DNA of 64,000 bases from Alphaproteobacteria bacterium. Lineage in GTDB: Bacteria; Pseudomonadota; Alphaproteobacteria; Rickettsiales; JADKJE01. This document shows, piece by piece, positions 8,663 to 18,332 of the stretch. Positions within the stretch are counted from its first letter, which is position 1, and each line of letters opens with the position of its first letter. The position numbers were made by a program, and so were the translations under genes. The notes below the pieces were generated by a model. It had not been told where the DNA came from. It ran no database searches and saw only the letters and a list, made by a program, of their open reading frames with translations. The DNA lies in NCBI GenBank assembly GCA_016722515.1, contig JADKJE010000001.1, forward strand, positions 372,001 to 436,000, read 5' to 3'.

Positions 8663-10642
8663 ATGTCTGTTTCTGAAATAAAACATTTCCTTCTGGGTAA
8701 ACCCCTTGACCCGTTTAAGAGTGAGACTCGCAAGCACATTGCCCTCATTACTTTTTTCGCTTGGATTGGTTTGGGTGCCGATGGAATATCATCGTCATGC
8801 TACGGTCCTGAAGAAGCCTTCCTGGCCTTGGGTGGACATACTCAATTAGCTATTTTCCTGGCATTCGTAACCGGTATCACCGTATTTCTAATTGCCGCTG
8901 CATATCTGCAGGTGATTGAGCTTTTCCCCAATGGTGGTGGTGGTTATAAAGTCGCTTCTACACTGCTTGGCCCAAAAGCCGGACTGGTTTCTGGATCTGC
9001 CCTTATTATTGATTACGTGCTGACCATTGCTATTTCGATTGCCAGTGCCGTAGATGCTGTCTTCAGTATGTTACCTCATCAATTAAGCATGATAGAACTT
9101 CCCATAAAAATTGCGGCGGTGTTATTACTCACCTACCTTAATTTAAGGGGGTTAAAGGAATCTATTAAATTCCTGATGCCAATCTTCTTGGGCTTTATGA
9201 TAACCCATTTGATTTTGCTTGGTTATGGAATCTCTGTCCATTTTAACGGAATGGATGACATTTTACCTAATGCCATTAACGAAACCACTAAAACCGCCAG
9301 CACTATGGGCTGGGTAGCCTTACTGGCTTTATTTTTTAAAGCCTTCTCTTTAGGAGGTGGTACCTACACAGGATTAGAAGCTGTATCCAACAGTCTCCAT
9401 AACCTGGCAGAACCTAAAGTTAAAACCGGTAAAATGACGATGTTCTGTGTGGCAATCTCCCTGGCTGTTATGGCCGGTGGTATCATCATGCTTTATCTGC
9501 TTTGGGGCGTACAGCATGTGGAAGGCGAGACTCTGAATGCCTCAGTGTTTAAATTGATTACCGCCGATTGGCAGATCGCAGGATTTTCGCTATCACCGGT
9601 GGTTGTGGGTGTAGCCTTAGCATTAGAAGCTGGATTGCTTTTCGTTGCTGCTAACACTGGCTTTATTGCTGGACCATCCGTATTAGCAACCATGGCCGTC
9701 GATCGTTGGGTCCCCCATTTCTTCACCGCACTTTCAAGCCGTCTGGTAACCAAAAATGGTATTTTGTTGATGGGAGCTGCCGCTATCGCTGCGTTGATTG
9801 TTACCCACGGTGATGTGAGAATATTGGTGGTCCTTTACAGTATCAACGTGTTTCTTACTTTCAGCCTGTCATTGGCAGGTATTACCCGCCATCGCTGGAT
9901 TAACCGCCATAAAAAAGGTGAACTCCTTAAACTTTACATCCCATTCCTGTCTTTCCTGCTGTGTGTATCGATTTTGATTACCACCTTGTTTGAAAAATTC
10001 CTGGAAGGCGGATGGATGACCGTCTGTATCACCAGCCTTTCTATTCTTGGCGGTTATATCGTCAACCGCCATTATGTGACCGTTAAAGAACGGGTTGAAC
10101 AGGCCGAAGCTGAACTTTCCTATACATTTGCCTGTGAAGTTCGCCCCAATGCAGAAACACCTACGATCGACAATACCCTGCCTACAGCTGTTTTCTTCGT
10201 AAGCGAGCTCAATGCCAGCGGAATGCACAGTTTTATGTGGGTGCAAAAAAACTTCCCGGATGTCTTTAAAAACTTCGTGTTTGTGACCGTACGCGAAATC
10301 GACAATGAAGAATTCGTGGACGAAGATAAATGGTCTGAAACCCAGAAAAACACCAAACAACTTTTACGCCGTTACGTAGCTTACTGTAACTGTAAAGGCC
10401 TGCCCAGTGCCTATTATCATTCGTACGGAACCGATGTCCTGCAAAAACTGACTGATCTCAGCGATATCATTATCAGCGACTATCCCAATGCTAAGTTCTT
10501 CTCCACCAAACTTACCTTTGATAATGAATCGATTTTATCACCTATTCTCACCCCTATTCTCCACAACCAGACCGCCTATATGCTGCAAAAGCGTCTCCAT
10601 AATAAAGGGATACCTCTGATCGTGGTGCCTTTAAAATTGTAG
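8663..10642 (+). CDS. APC-superfamily transporter, KimA-like (putative potassium uptake)
   Basis: This is a 659-residue membrane protein with about twelve helices in residues 1-470 and a soluble C-terminal domain (about 480-659). The N-terminus (LLGKPLDPFKSE, then GLGADGISSSCYGPEEAFLA) and the stretch LFPNGGGGYKVAS match the APC permease group that includes Bacillus subtilis KimA (YdaO), a high-affinity potassium importer with a cytosolic C-terminal domain. Potassium transport is therefore the likely role, but many relatives are annotated only as amino-acid permeases, so the substrate is uncertain. It is not Kup, whose sequence is different. It is a single gene, 56 bp after tatA and 41 bp before cobS. 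Confidence 0.75.
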   Translation: MSVSEIKHFLLGKPLDPFKSETRKHIALITFFAWIGLGADGISSSCYGPEEAFLALGGHTQLAIFLAFVTGITVFLIAAAYLQVIELFPNGGGGYKVASTLLGPKAGLVSGSALIIDYVLTIAISIASAVDAVFSMLPHQLSMIELPIKIAAVLLLTYLNLRGLKESIKFLMPIFLGFMITHLILLGYGISVHFNGMDDILPNAINETTKTASTMGWVALLALFFKAFSLGGGTYTGLEAVSNSLHNLAEPKVKTGKMTMFCVAISLAVMAGGIIMLYLLWGVQHVEGETLNASVFKLITADWQIAGFSLSPVVVGVALALEAGLLFVAANTGFIAGPSVLATMAVDRWVPHFFTALSSRLVTKNGILLMGAAAIAALIVTHGDVRILVVLYSINVFLTFSLSLAGITRHRWINRHKKGELLKLYIPFLSFLLCVSILITTLFEKFLEGGWMTVCITSLSILGGYIVNRHYVTVKERVEQAEAELSYTFACEVRPNAETPTIDNTLPTAVFFVSELNASGMHSFMWVQKNFPDVFKNFVFVTVREIDNEEFVDEDKWSETQKNTKQLLRRYVAYCNCKGLPSAYYHSYGTDVLQKLTDLSDIIISDYPNAKFFSTKLTFDNESILSPILTPILHNQTAYMLQKRLHNKGIPLIVVPLKL

Positions 10643-10683
10643 TTGGGACAAAGATCTGCTATCATCTTGCTTAGGAGATTTTT

Positions 10684-11658
10684 ATGACTATCTGGCCTGG
10701 CGATAATACCGTTTCTGTTCGTGATGTTTTTAACATTGAAAGTGACTGGGAAGTCCCTGCTTTTGCCAAGGCAAGCGAACATGTACCGGCTATTGATCCC
10801 GATTATTATTTTGACCGGCAAACAACGCTGGCAATTCTGGCTGGCTTTGCCCATAATCGCAGAGTACTGGTTCAGGGTTATCACGGCACAGGGAAATCAA
10901 CCCATATTGAACAAATTGCTGCTCGGCTTAACTGGCCATGTATCCGGGTTAACCTCGATGGCCAAATTAGCCGAATTGACCTCATTGGTAAAGATGGCAT
11001 TACAGTCAAAGAAGGTAAACAAATCACTGAATTCAGGCCCGGTATTATCCCCTGGAGTATGGAACGACCGGTTGCTCTCGTGTTTGACGAATACGATGCA
11101 GCCCGCCCTGATGTTATGTTTGTGATCCAGCGCCTGCTTGAACAACAAGGCGCATTAACGCTGCTCGACCAAAACCGGGTTATACAGCCGCATCCAGGTT
11201 TCCGCCTCTTTGCCACCGCCAATACCATTGGCCTTGGCGATAGCACTGGCTTATATCATGGCACCCAATTGATTAACCAGGGACAAATGGATCGCTGGAA
11301 CATAGCGACTGTTTTGCATTATCTCCCGCAACACGCAGAAGAAACCATCATCACCCAAAAAATTCCAGCACTTACCCGCCCCAATCATCACGATGTTATT
11401 AGCAAAATGGTAACTATGGCCAATTTAACCCGTGAAGGTTTTAAACAACAGCACATTGCCTCGGTCATGTCTACGCGTACTATCATCAGCTGGGCCGAAA
11501 ATTATCTTATTTTTGCTGATTTAGAATGGGCCTTTTGTTTGAGTTTCCTCAATAAATGCGATGAAGTCGAACAGCCTATTATCGCTGAGTATTATCAGCG
11601 CTGCTTCGGCAAAGAACTCATTCTCCCATCGACAACTCCAGCCAACGTGTATGCCTAA
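10684..11658 (+). CDS. cobS: Cobaltochelatase CobS-like AAA+ ATPase
   Basis: CobS is the AAA+ motor that, with CobT and CobN, inserts cobalt into the corrin ring in aerobic cobalamin synthesis. Walker A is GYHGTGKST (residues 65-73) and Walker B is ALVFDEYD (131-138). Sensor residues follow at FRLFATANTIGLGD. The 324-residue length is usual. A purine-rich ribosome-binding site (TTAGGAG) precedes the ATG. The stop overlaps the cobT start by 8 nt. No other cobalamin gene and no cobN is present, so the pair may serve as a MoxR-type chaperone of another target; that is inference. Confidence 0.92.
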   Translation: MTIWPGDNTVSVRDVFNIESDWEVPAFAKASEHVPAIDPDYYFDRQTTLAILAGFAHNRRVLVQGYHGTGKSTHIEQIAARLNWPCIRVNLDGQISRIDLIGKDGITVKEGKQITEFRPGIIPWSMERPVALVFDEYDAARPDVMFVIQRLLEQQGALTLLDQNRVIQPHPGFRLFATANTIGLGDSTGLYHGTQLINQGQMDRWNIATVLHYLPQHAEETIITQKIPALTRPNHHDVISKMVTMANLTREGFKQQHIASVMSTRTIISWAENYLIFADLEWAFCLSFLNKCDEVEQPIIAEYYQRCFGKELILPSTTPANVYA

Positions 11659-13486
11659 TCCATCTGCTAACCTTTTTCCGCGCCCGGTGGAAATGGCCGC
11701 TCGTGTCCTTGCCAGGGAAGATAAACTCCATTTCCAATTTGACCGTCAGTCTTCATCACTTGATACGGTGCTGAGTACCCATACGCATCCTGTACCCATT
11801 AAAATAAGCCAGGAGTTTAATCTTCCTGATAAAAAATCGGCGTTGCGCGGCTTGAGCGATATGTTTGCCTTATGGAAACGTTATCACGATGTGAGTATTT
11901 TTACGAAACAGCAGCCGAATAACCCCTTATCCAAAGAATTATTCCTAGCTGCCGAGCAAGTGCGTACCGAAGCACTGGGTTCAAAATATTTGGAAGGTGT
12001 CCGACATAATATTGCAGCTAAAAGCGACGAAGATGCCAAAATGTTAGCCTATAGTCTCATACTAGGGGAAGACAAGATTCCTCTCCCTGTACTGTTTCAA
12101 TCGATCCTACGCAAATATTTTCTGGATATACCCTATCCGCATCTACTAGCACCCCATCTTAAAAAAGTCGATTTTTGGATCGAAAACACCATCCAGCATG
12201 AACTGATGAAAGCTTTTCTAGCATGGGATAACCAACCATTATATGGCCAGCTTATGCTAGAAGCTATCCGCAAAATAATGGCACTGGATATATTAAATGA
12301 GAGCAGCCAATCCACATCGTCGGCTGCACCGAATGCTGACCAACAGATAGATCACACCGACCAGCCAATGGGCGAGACAGAAGGCACAGAAAATTCCCAG
12401 CAAACGGTCACCACTTCTCAAACCGGTACGTCGATGGATGCAAAAGAATATGGCAGCACTCTAGGACGTGGTCACGAAGTGGATGAAGTGGATGAAACCC
12501 CATCCACCGAAGTACAGGTTCCGGATCATACACCGTCTTATTCGTCTTCGAACCAGGACATGCTTCCTTATCAAGCCTATACCACACAATATGACGATAT
12601 CAGCCAAGCCTCAAGCCTATGCAGCCATTCGGAGTTAATCCGTTTACGAAAGCAACTCGACGATAAACGTGCCGCCCTTCCCGTTACGACCCGTTTATTA
12701 GCTAACCAATTAATGCGCCAGCTCATGTCAAAACAGCAGCGTCATACTCATTTGCATTTGGAAGAAGGTATCCTCGATAGCCGTAAGCTGGCACAAATCG
12801 TTGCCGATCCTCACTACCCCCAGCCCTATATGTGGGAGGAAGCTGCGAAACAACTTGATACCACAATCACCCTGCTTGTAGATAATTCAGGCTCTATGCG
12901 TGACCGTCCTATTTTAATGGCCGCGTTATGCGCCGATATTTTGGCAGAAAGCCTAGAACGCTGTGGTATTAAAGTAGAAATCCTCGGCTTTACCACCGTT
13001 GATTGGCGCGGCGGACAATCCTTTAAGTTATGGCAGGCCAATGATAAACCCCATAAACCTGGTCGTTTAAATGATCTTAGGCATATCGTCTATAAATCGG
13101 CTGACGTACCTTGGCGACATGCTAAACCTAATCTTGGCCTAATGCTTAAGGAAGGATTACTCAAAGAAAATATTGATGGTGAAGCCATTATCTGGGCCTG
13201 TAACCGCCTTGCTAAACGTCCTGAAAAAAGGCGGATCCTGATGGTTCTCTCCGATGGCGCACCTGTGGATGACGCCACTTCTACTCATAACCACGCGTCC
13301 TACCTTGACCAACACCTTCGTTTGGTTATTCAGCACATTGAGCAATTTTCCTCTATCGAATTATGCGCTATCGGTATAGGCCATGATGTCAACAGTTACT
13401 ACCAGCAAGCCGTAACCATCCGTGAAGTAGACCAGTTAGGTTCCACAATGTTTATGGAATTAGCGAAAATGTTTGGTAAACGCTAG
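11651..13486 (+). CDS. cobT: Cobaltochelatase CobT-like protein (von Willebrand A domain)
   Basis: CobT partners with CobS in the cobalt chelatase. The frame is open upstream to 11561, but the ATG at 11651 (MPNPSANL) overlaps the cobS stop in the usual way and gives 611 residues, close to the known CobT length. Residues 1-210 form the helical CobT N-terminal domain and 215-300 an acidic, Ser/Thr-rich linker. A C-terminal VWA domain (about 400-611) has the metal-ion site DNSGSM at 411-416, followed by LSDGAPVDD. It acts in the cytoplasm as a ring with CobS. The absence of other cobalamin genes nearby leaves the true substrate open. Confidence 0.9.
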   Translation: MPNPSANLFPRPVEMAARVLAREDKLHFQFDRQSSSLDTVLSTHTHPVPIKISQEFNLPDKKSALRGLSDMFALWKRYHDVSIFTKQQPNNPLSKELFLAAEQVRTEALGSKYLEGVRHNIAAKSDEDAKMLAYSLILGEDKIPLPVLFQSILRKYFLDIPYPHLLAPHLKKVDFWIENTIQHELMKAFLAWDNQPLYGQLMLEAIRKIMALDILNESSQSTSSAAPNADQQIDHTDQPMGETEGTENSQQTVTTSQTGTSMDAKEYGSTLGRGHEVDEVDETPSTEVQVPDHTPSYSSSNQDMLPYQAYTTQYDDISQASSLCSHSELIRLRKQLDDKRAALPVTTRLLANQLMRQLMSKQQRHTHLHLEEGILDSRKLAQIVADPHYPQPYMWEEAAKQLDTTITLLVDNSGSMRDRPILMAALCADILAESLERCGIKVEILGFTTVDWRGGQSFKLWQANDKPHKPGRLNDLRHIVYKSADVPWRHAKPNLGLMLKEGLLKENIDGEAIIWACNRLAKRPEKRRILMVLSDGAPVDDATSTHNHASYLDQHLRLVIQHIEQFSSIELCAIGIGHDVNSYYQQAVTIREVDQLGSTMFMELAKMFGKR

Positions 13487-13492
13487 AATAAT

Positions 13493-15121
13493 TCAACGCC
13501 TCAGTGGCGATTGCTTGCCTTGTCCTGATGCGTTTTGATGATAAAAAGGTGCTCTCATATTATGTTTAGAAGCCAAACTCAACGGAGTTTCTCCTTTATT
13601 ATTGGCTATATCAGTGCGTGCCCCAAATTTCAATAAGAACTGAACCATCGGCTCGCTCTTGCTCTGTACGGCAATATGTAGGGGTGTCTCACCGTGCTGA
13701 TTTTGACCGGAAACATCAGCACCTGCTGTGATGAATGCCTCTACTGCTGCCCTATTACCCAGCTTTATAGCTTCATGAAGTGAGGTAGTCGTGACTTGAT
13801 TGGGGTCGTGTGTTTGAGAAGTTACGCTAGCTTGCCCTGCAGCAGGCGGCGTATTGGACGACATAAGGCTTTTTACCCCCTCCGCCAATAAATTTAAAAA
13901 AAACCCAAGGATTGTTTGGGCAACATCCGAAAAATCAAGAGACTTTGCTTCTTCTAAAGGCGTTCTATGATGATATTTAACCTGTTGATCAGCTCCGAAT
14001 TGCAGGAGATCTTTAACCATCTCTTTATCACCCATAGCCGTTGCCATATGCAAACAAGAACGACCATCGGGTGTAACATAATTAGGGTTTGCCCCATGTT
14101 CCAACAAGGTTTTCACCAATGCTTTATTCCCATCCTGGATCGCCCATTTGAGCAATGGATGCCCATCGGTTGTTAAAATATCATCCGGATGCTTTCCACT
14201 CTGTCTTAAATACGCTTTAATATCTTTGTTCTTATTAAAGGTCTGATTGAGCACAAGTGAATTGGTATACCGATTCATTTGCTTGTCATCCAATGATACG
14301 CGGTTGATATCATTCATAATCGCGCTGGCTTGCTTAGGATCAGCCGACATATTTTGGGTCAAAAATTCATTGAATTCCTGGCGCTGATTTTCTAAATAAC
14401 GCCTTGCCTCCTCCGGTTTGTGTATAGTCTGTTTAGGAGCGCGGATAACAAAAGTACCTTCCGGTATCCTAATTTTATGTGTTTCACCTCGACTGACTGC
14501 ATCTTCAAAAAATTGTGCATGCACCGATTTTTGTGACGGAATCGATTGAATCGAGTTAAGTAATCCCTGCATATTCTCGTGGCTGAGCGTTGGATGTTTT
14601 TTACCAGCAGGCGAAACTAAAGAAGAACCCTTAGGCAAATGGTCATAAGCATCAATGGAAGCTCCGCCGTGGCAACTCCATACGTGAACATTCAATGGCG
14701 CTGATTGCCCAGTACGTGGATCCTTGGCTGCTAAATGATTAAGTTTATCAAACAAAAAAGAGGTTTTGCGTTGTCCATCTGGAAATATATCAATGGTATG
14801 CTCCCCATGAGCATCGATATTGCCATGTCCCCATAAATCAACCCGGGTACCCTTTCCCAGCCGCCCCTGCACATGCTCTAAATCCTTATCCTCTATGTCC
14901 GAATGTCCATCGCCGATAATAGTATAGGAAAAGGCTATGCCCTTTTTCGCCAGGTATGCTTGTTTCTTGGCACATTCTTCCTTAAGAGCATCTACCTGCT
15001 CATAATCATGGCGGGTGCCTACCATGATGACTAAATCATAGGGACGCTTTTCACCTTGAACACCCCCCTTTTGCGAGACATCAGGCTGCGCGTAATAAAT
15101 AACATTTCTATATTCTAGCAT
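13493..15121 (-). CDS. Caspase-like (clan CD-type) His/Cys domain fused to ankyrin repeats
   Basis: This is a 542-residue effector-like protein with no signal peptide. Residues 27-230 form a domain with two conserved cores: VDLWGHG (His99) and VHVWSCHGGA (Cys150), each ending a hydrophobic strand. The order His then Cys after strands, about 50 residues apart, is typical of clan CD cysteine peptidases (caspase, clostripain, CHAT, MARTX-CPD). Ankyrin repeats lie at about 318-395 and 446-520 (GETPLHIAVQSKSEPMVQFLLKFGA). A low-complexity linker (420-445) separates them. The tail GQGKQSPLRR resembles that of the gene at 3433-5208. The protein at 47176-49434 is a clear paralogue. It lies 6 bp from cobT, convergently. 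Protease activity is inferred from the motifs only. Confidence 0.7.
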   Translation of the reverse strand: MLEYRNVIYYAQPDVSQKGGVQGEKRPYDLVIMVGTRHDYEQVDALKEECAKKQAYLAKKGIAFSYTIIGDGHSDIEDKDLEHVQGRLGKGTRVDLWGHGNIDAHGEHTIDIFPDGQRKTSFLFDKLNHLAAKDPRTGQSAPLNVHVWSCHGGASIDAYDHLPKGSSLVSPAGKKHPTLSHENMQGLLNSIQSIPSQKSVHAQFFEDAVSRGETHKIRIPEGTFVIRAPKQTIHKPEEARRYLENQRQEFNEFLTQNMSADPKQASAIMNDINRVSLDDKQMNRYTNSLVLNQTFNKNKDIKAYLRQSGKHPDDILTTDGHPLLKWAIQDGNKALVKTLLEHGANPNYVTPDGRSCLHMATAMGDKEMVKDLLQFGADQQVKYHHRTPLEEAKSLDFSDVAQTILGFFLNLLAEGVKSLMSSNTPPAAGQASVTSQTHDPNQVTTTSLHEAIKLGNRAAVEAFITAGADVSGQNQHGETPLHIAVQSKSEPMVQFLLKFGARTDIANNKGETPLSLASKHNMRAPFYHQNASGQGKQSPLRR

Positions 15122-15374
15122 TATTACTTCTTCAATTAAGGCGATTTTTAATCGTTCATTTTCTAAAAGAATATTATTAATTGAAATTTACACTATATAT
15201 TATAATTAATTATTAATAGAACCCATCAAGATTCATTGCACGTCATTTTAGAACAGGCACCCCGTGATGTTTTACCATCTATGACGACAAAAAATAACCT
15301 AAAATTCCTCTGATCATAATCAGACGCTTATAAACTGTATCAAGATAACCAGGAAGTCTCATGCGCGGTCCGTG

Positions 15375-16589
15375 CTATGACACCAATCCCTCACCTACTT
15401 TGGTAAGAAACGCCTGCGTTGTTAAATACGGCGTATCCTTACCGACTAAAACAGCAAGGTCTTTAGTCATAAAACCACCATCCACTGTTTCCACGGTGAC
15501 CTTCTCAAGCTTCGTTGCAAAATCCATCAATGGTTGGTTTTGATCAATGCGTCCTCTGGCATGCAACGCCCTGGTCCAAGCGAATAAAGTTGCGATTGGG
15601 TTAGTCGACGTTTCTTTTCCCTGCTGCCATAAACGAAAATGCCGAGTGACGGTGCCATGCGCGGCTTCGGTTTCTACCGTATTGCCATCTGGAGTCATCA
15701 ACACCGAGGTCATCAACCCTAATGAGCCAAATCCTTGTGCTACGATATCCGACTGCACATCGCCATCATAATTTTTGCAGGCCCATAACATACCGCCATG
15801 AGACTTAATAGCAAAGGCGACCATATCATCGATTAAACGATGTTCGTACGTTAATCCAGCAGCGTCGAATTGAGGTCTAAATTCCCGCTCAAATACGTGC
15901 TGGAAAATATCTTTAAACCTTCCATCATAGGATTTTAGAATAGTGTTTTTGGTTGAAAGATAAAGTGGATACCCACAACTTAAGGCATAATTAAAACATG
16001 CACGGGCAAATTCGGTGATCGACGCATCCAGATTAAACATCCCCATCACCACACCAGGACCTTTCATATCATTTACCAGGCGCTCCTGCACAGGGCTTCC
16101 ATCGGCGGGAATAAACTGCATCACACATTTCCCAGGACGATCCGTCACAAAATCGGTTGCCGCATATTGGTCACCAAAGGCATGGCGACCGATCACAATC
16201 GGCTTATTCCAACCAGGCACCAAACGTGGAATTGATTTACAGACGATAGGCTCACGAAACACGGTTCCACCTAAAATATTACGGATAGTGCCATTTGGCG
16301 ATTTCCACATTTTCTTGAGATTAAATTCTTTTACACGCGCTTCATCTGGAGTAATGGTGGCACATTTAACTCCTACTTGATAACGTTTGATTGCCTCGCC
16401 TGCATCTTTGGTAACCTGGTCTTCGGTGGTATCGCGATTTTGAATACTAAGGTCAAAATAATGAAGGGGTACATCCACAAACGGAAGAATCAAAATCTCT
16501 TTAATCCACGCCCACATCACCCGTGCCATTTCATCGCCATCAATTTCAACGATCGGATTATTCACTTTAATTTTGTTCATAGACTTCAT
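15375..16589 (-). CDS. icd: NADP-dependent isocitrate dehydrogenase
   Basis: This TCA-cycle enzyme oxidises isocitrate to 2-oxoglutarate with NADP. The 404-residue protein is of the eukaryote-like homodimeric type common in alphaproteobacteria. Signatures are VEIDGDEMARVMW at the N-terminus, SPNGTIRNILGGTVFREPI for isocitrate binding, the family signature around YDGDVQSDIVAQGFGSLGLM, and the NADP-binding EAAHGTVTRH near the C-terminus. The start could be the first ATG (16589) or the fourth codon (16580); MNKIKVNNPIVEIDGDE fits the latter equally well. It is transcribed alone, divergently from ctpA, with a 165-bp gap between them. Confidence 0.96.
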   Translation of the reverse strand: MKSMNKIKVNNPIVEIDGDEMARVMWAWIKEILILPFVDVPLHYFDLSIQNRDTTEDQVTKDAGEAIKRYQVGVKCATITPDEARVKEFNLKKMWKSPNGTIRNILGGTVFREPIVCKSIPRLVPGWNKPIVIGRHAFGDQYAATDFVTDRPGKCVMQFIPADGSPVQERLVNDMKGPGVVMGMFNLDASITEFARACFNYALSCGYPLYLSTKNTILKSYDGRFKDIFQHVFEREFRPQFDAAGLTYEHRLIDDMVAFAIKSHGGMLWACKNYDGDVQSDIVAQGFGSLGLMTSVLMTPDGNTVETEAAHGTVTRHFRLWQQGKETSTNPIATLFAWTRALHARGRIDQNQPLMDFATKLEKVTVETVDGGFMTKDLAVLVGKDTPYLTTQAFLTKVGEGLVS

Positions 16590-16754
16590 AGACTGGTCTC
16601 CCTTCTCTCAAAAATTTACACTTCCTTTATACAGAGTGACATATTTTGCAACGAATGAAAATTCTTTCTTATAAATATCTCAAAAGGTATTGCTTTCCAT
16701 TTCTCGTTGGAGTTAAATTGCCTCTTCATGGGTTTATTTTAATTAGGTTGGATC

Positions 16755-18194
16755 ATGCTTAAAAAATTCGCTTACTCTGCTTCTTCTGTCCTTGTGGGTT
16801 CTTCTATCCTGTTTCAAACACTTAGCCCACTGACCTCTCCTGCTTTTGCGCAACAAAGCAAAATATTGGAGCAAAACGCAGCTGCAAAAAAGAAGGAAAA
16901 TAACCAGACCCTTCAATTGCTCGAATTATTTGGTGACGTGTTCGATAAAGTACGCGACATTTATGTTGAGCCAGTATCTGATAAACAACTGATTGAGTCA
17001 GCTATCAATGGTATGTTAACCTCACTTGATCCACATTCAGGTTATCTTGATAAAAAAGCTTTTGATGATATTCGAGTACAAACCAGAGGCGAATTTGGCG
17101 GTTTAGGTATTGAAGTCACCATGGATAAAGGCTTAGTCAAAGTTGTTTCTCCTATTGATGACACCCCTGCCTATAATGCCGGTATCAAAGCAGGAGACTT
17201 CATCAGCCATATCGATGGTCAAGCGGTTCTCGGGCTCACCTTAAACGAGGCTGTTGAAAAAATGCGTGGCCCTGTTAAAACCAAAGTGAAGCTTACCATT
17301 TTGCGTGAAAATGAATCCGAACCAATGGAAGTGATCCTTCAACGCGAAGTGATCCACATTAAATCGGTTAAATCACATGCAGAAGGTGATATTGGTTATG
17401 TTCGTATTACTTCATTCTCCGAACAAACATTTGACGGACTTAAGCACGACCTTGATAAATTAAACAAGGACATCGGCCAGGGTAAAATGAAAGGCCTCGT
17501 ACTTGACTTACGGAACAATCCAGGTGGTTTGCTGGATCAAGCGATTGCCGTTAGTGATGCCTTCCTTGATGCTGGTGAAATTGTGTCAACACGGGGAAGA
17601 ACCAAAGAAAGCATTAAACGATTTAATGCCCATAAAGGTGACCTTATCAACGGATTGCCAATGGTTGTCTTGATAAACCAGGGATCCGCTTCAGCGTCAG
17701 AGATTGTCTCCGGTGCCTTGCAAGACCATAAGCGTGCCGTTGTTATGGGTACGAAATCATTTGGTAAAGGGTCCGTTCAAACCGTTATTCCTTTAACAGG
17801 TGATAGCGCTATGCGATTAACAACCTCGCGTTATTATACACCATCTGGACGTTCAATCCAGGCTGAAGGAATTAAACCTGATATCGCTGTAGAGGCCGCC
17901 AAAATTGAACCTATTGATGAAAAATTCTTCAATTCAGAAGCGCAATTGAAAGGCCATTTATCGAACCCAACCAACCCGAATGCCGACAAAGCTAAACCTT
18001 CCGCCCATGAGAATCAGCCAGATTCAAGCTTGCGTAAGCGTGTTGGCGATAAATTAAAAGAAAGCCTCGACAAAAACGGCAAAGATAAAGACAATAAAAC
18101 ACCTGATGAGCCAGTCTACGGTAAGGACTACCAGCTTTCACGTGCGGTTGACTTGCTTAGAGGAATTGCCGTTTATAAAACATCGAATAAGTAG
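16755..18194 (+). CDS. ctpA: Carboxy-terminal processing protease CtpA (S41 family)
   Basis: This periplasmic serine protease trims or degrades envelope proteins. An N-terminal signal peptide (about residues 1-32, ending SPAFAQQ) is followed by a PDZ domain (about 112-190, GGLGIEV, then AGIKAGDFI) and the S41 catalytic domain. By alignment from memory with E. coli Prc, the catalytic Ser/Lys dyad is Ser313 in GSASASEI and Lys338 in SFGKGSVQ. The tail (395-440) is charged and of low complexity. In many alphaproteobacteria ctpA is followed directly by a YibQ-like gene and rppH. Here those two lie 4.7 kb further on, after two opposite-strand effector-like genes. Confidence 0.95.
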   Translation: MLKKFAYSASSVLVGSSILFQTLSPLTSPAFAQQSKILEQNAAAKKKENNQTLQLLELFGDVFDKVRDIYVEPVSDKQLIESAINGMLTSLDPHSGYLDKKAFDDIRVQTRGEFGGLGIEVTMDKGLVKVVSPIDDTPAYNAGIKAGDFISHIDGQAVLGLTLNEAVEKMRGPVKTKVKLTILRENESEPMEVILQREVIHIKSVKSHAEGDIGYVRITSFSEQTFDGLKHDLDKLNKDIGQGKMKGLVLDLRNNPGGLLDQAIAVSDAFLDAGEIVSTRGRTKESIKRFNAHKGDLINGLPMVVLINQGSASASEIVSGALQDHKRAVVMGTKSFGKGSVQTVIPLTGDSAMRLTTSRYYTPSGRSIQAEGIKPDIAVEAAKIEPIDEKFFNSEAQLKGHLSNPTNPNADKAKPSAHENQPDSSLRKRVGDKLKESLDKNGKDKDNKTPDEPVYGKDYQLSRAVDLLRGIAVYKTSNK

Positions 18195-18213
18195 GAAGCT
18201 GGAGTTGTACCGT

Positions 18214-18249
18214 CCTCTGAGATGAGAGGTATGAAGGCTACGCCTTTTT
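18214..18249 (+). terminator. Possible weak terminator after ctpA
   Basis: Two short hairpins follow the ctpA stop: CCTCT/AGAGG (18214-18229) and AAGGC-TAC-GCCTT (18234-18246), which runs into a short T stretch. The stems are only 5 bp, so the call is tentative. Confidence 0.3.
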
Positions 18250-18332
18250 CTACCGGCTTCTCGGAGGCCCTATTCTCCCTGTGACCGTCATGCCCAGGAA
18301 CAATGACCGCATGATCGCTTCTTGCAGCACCT

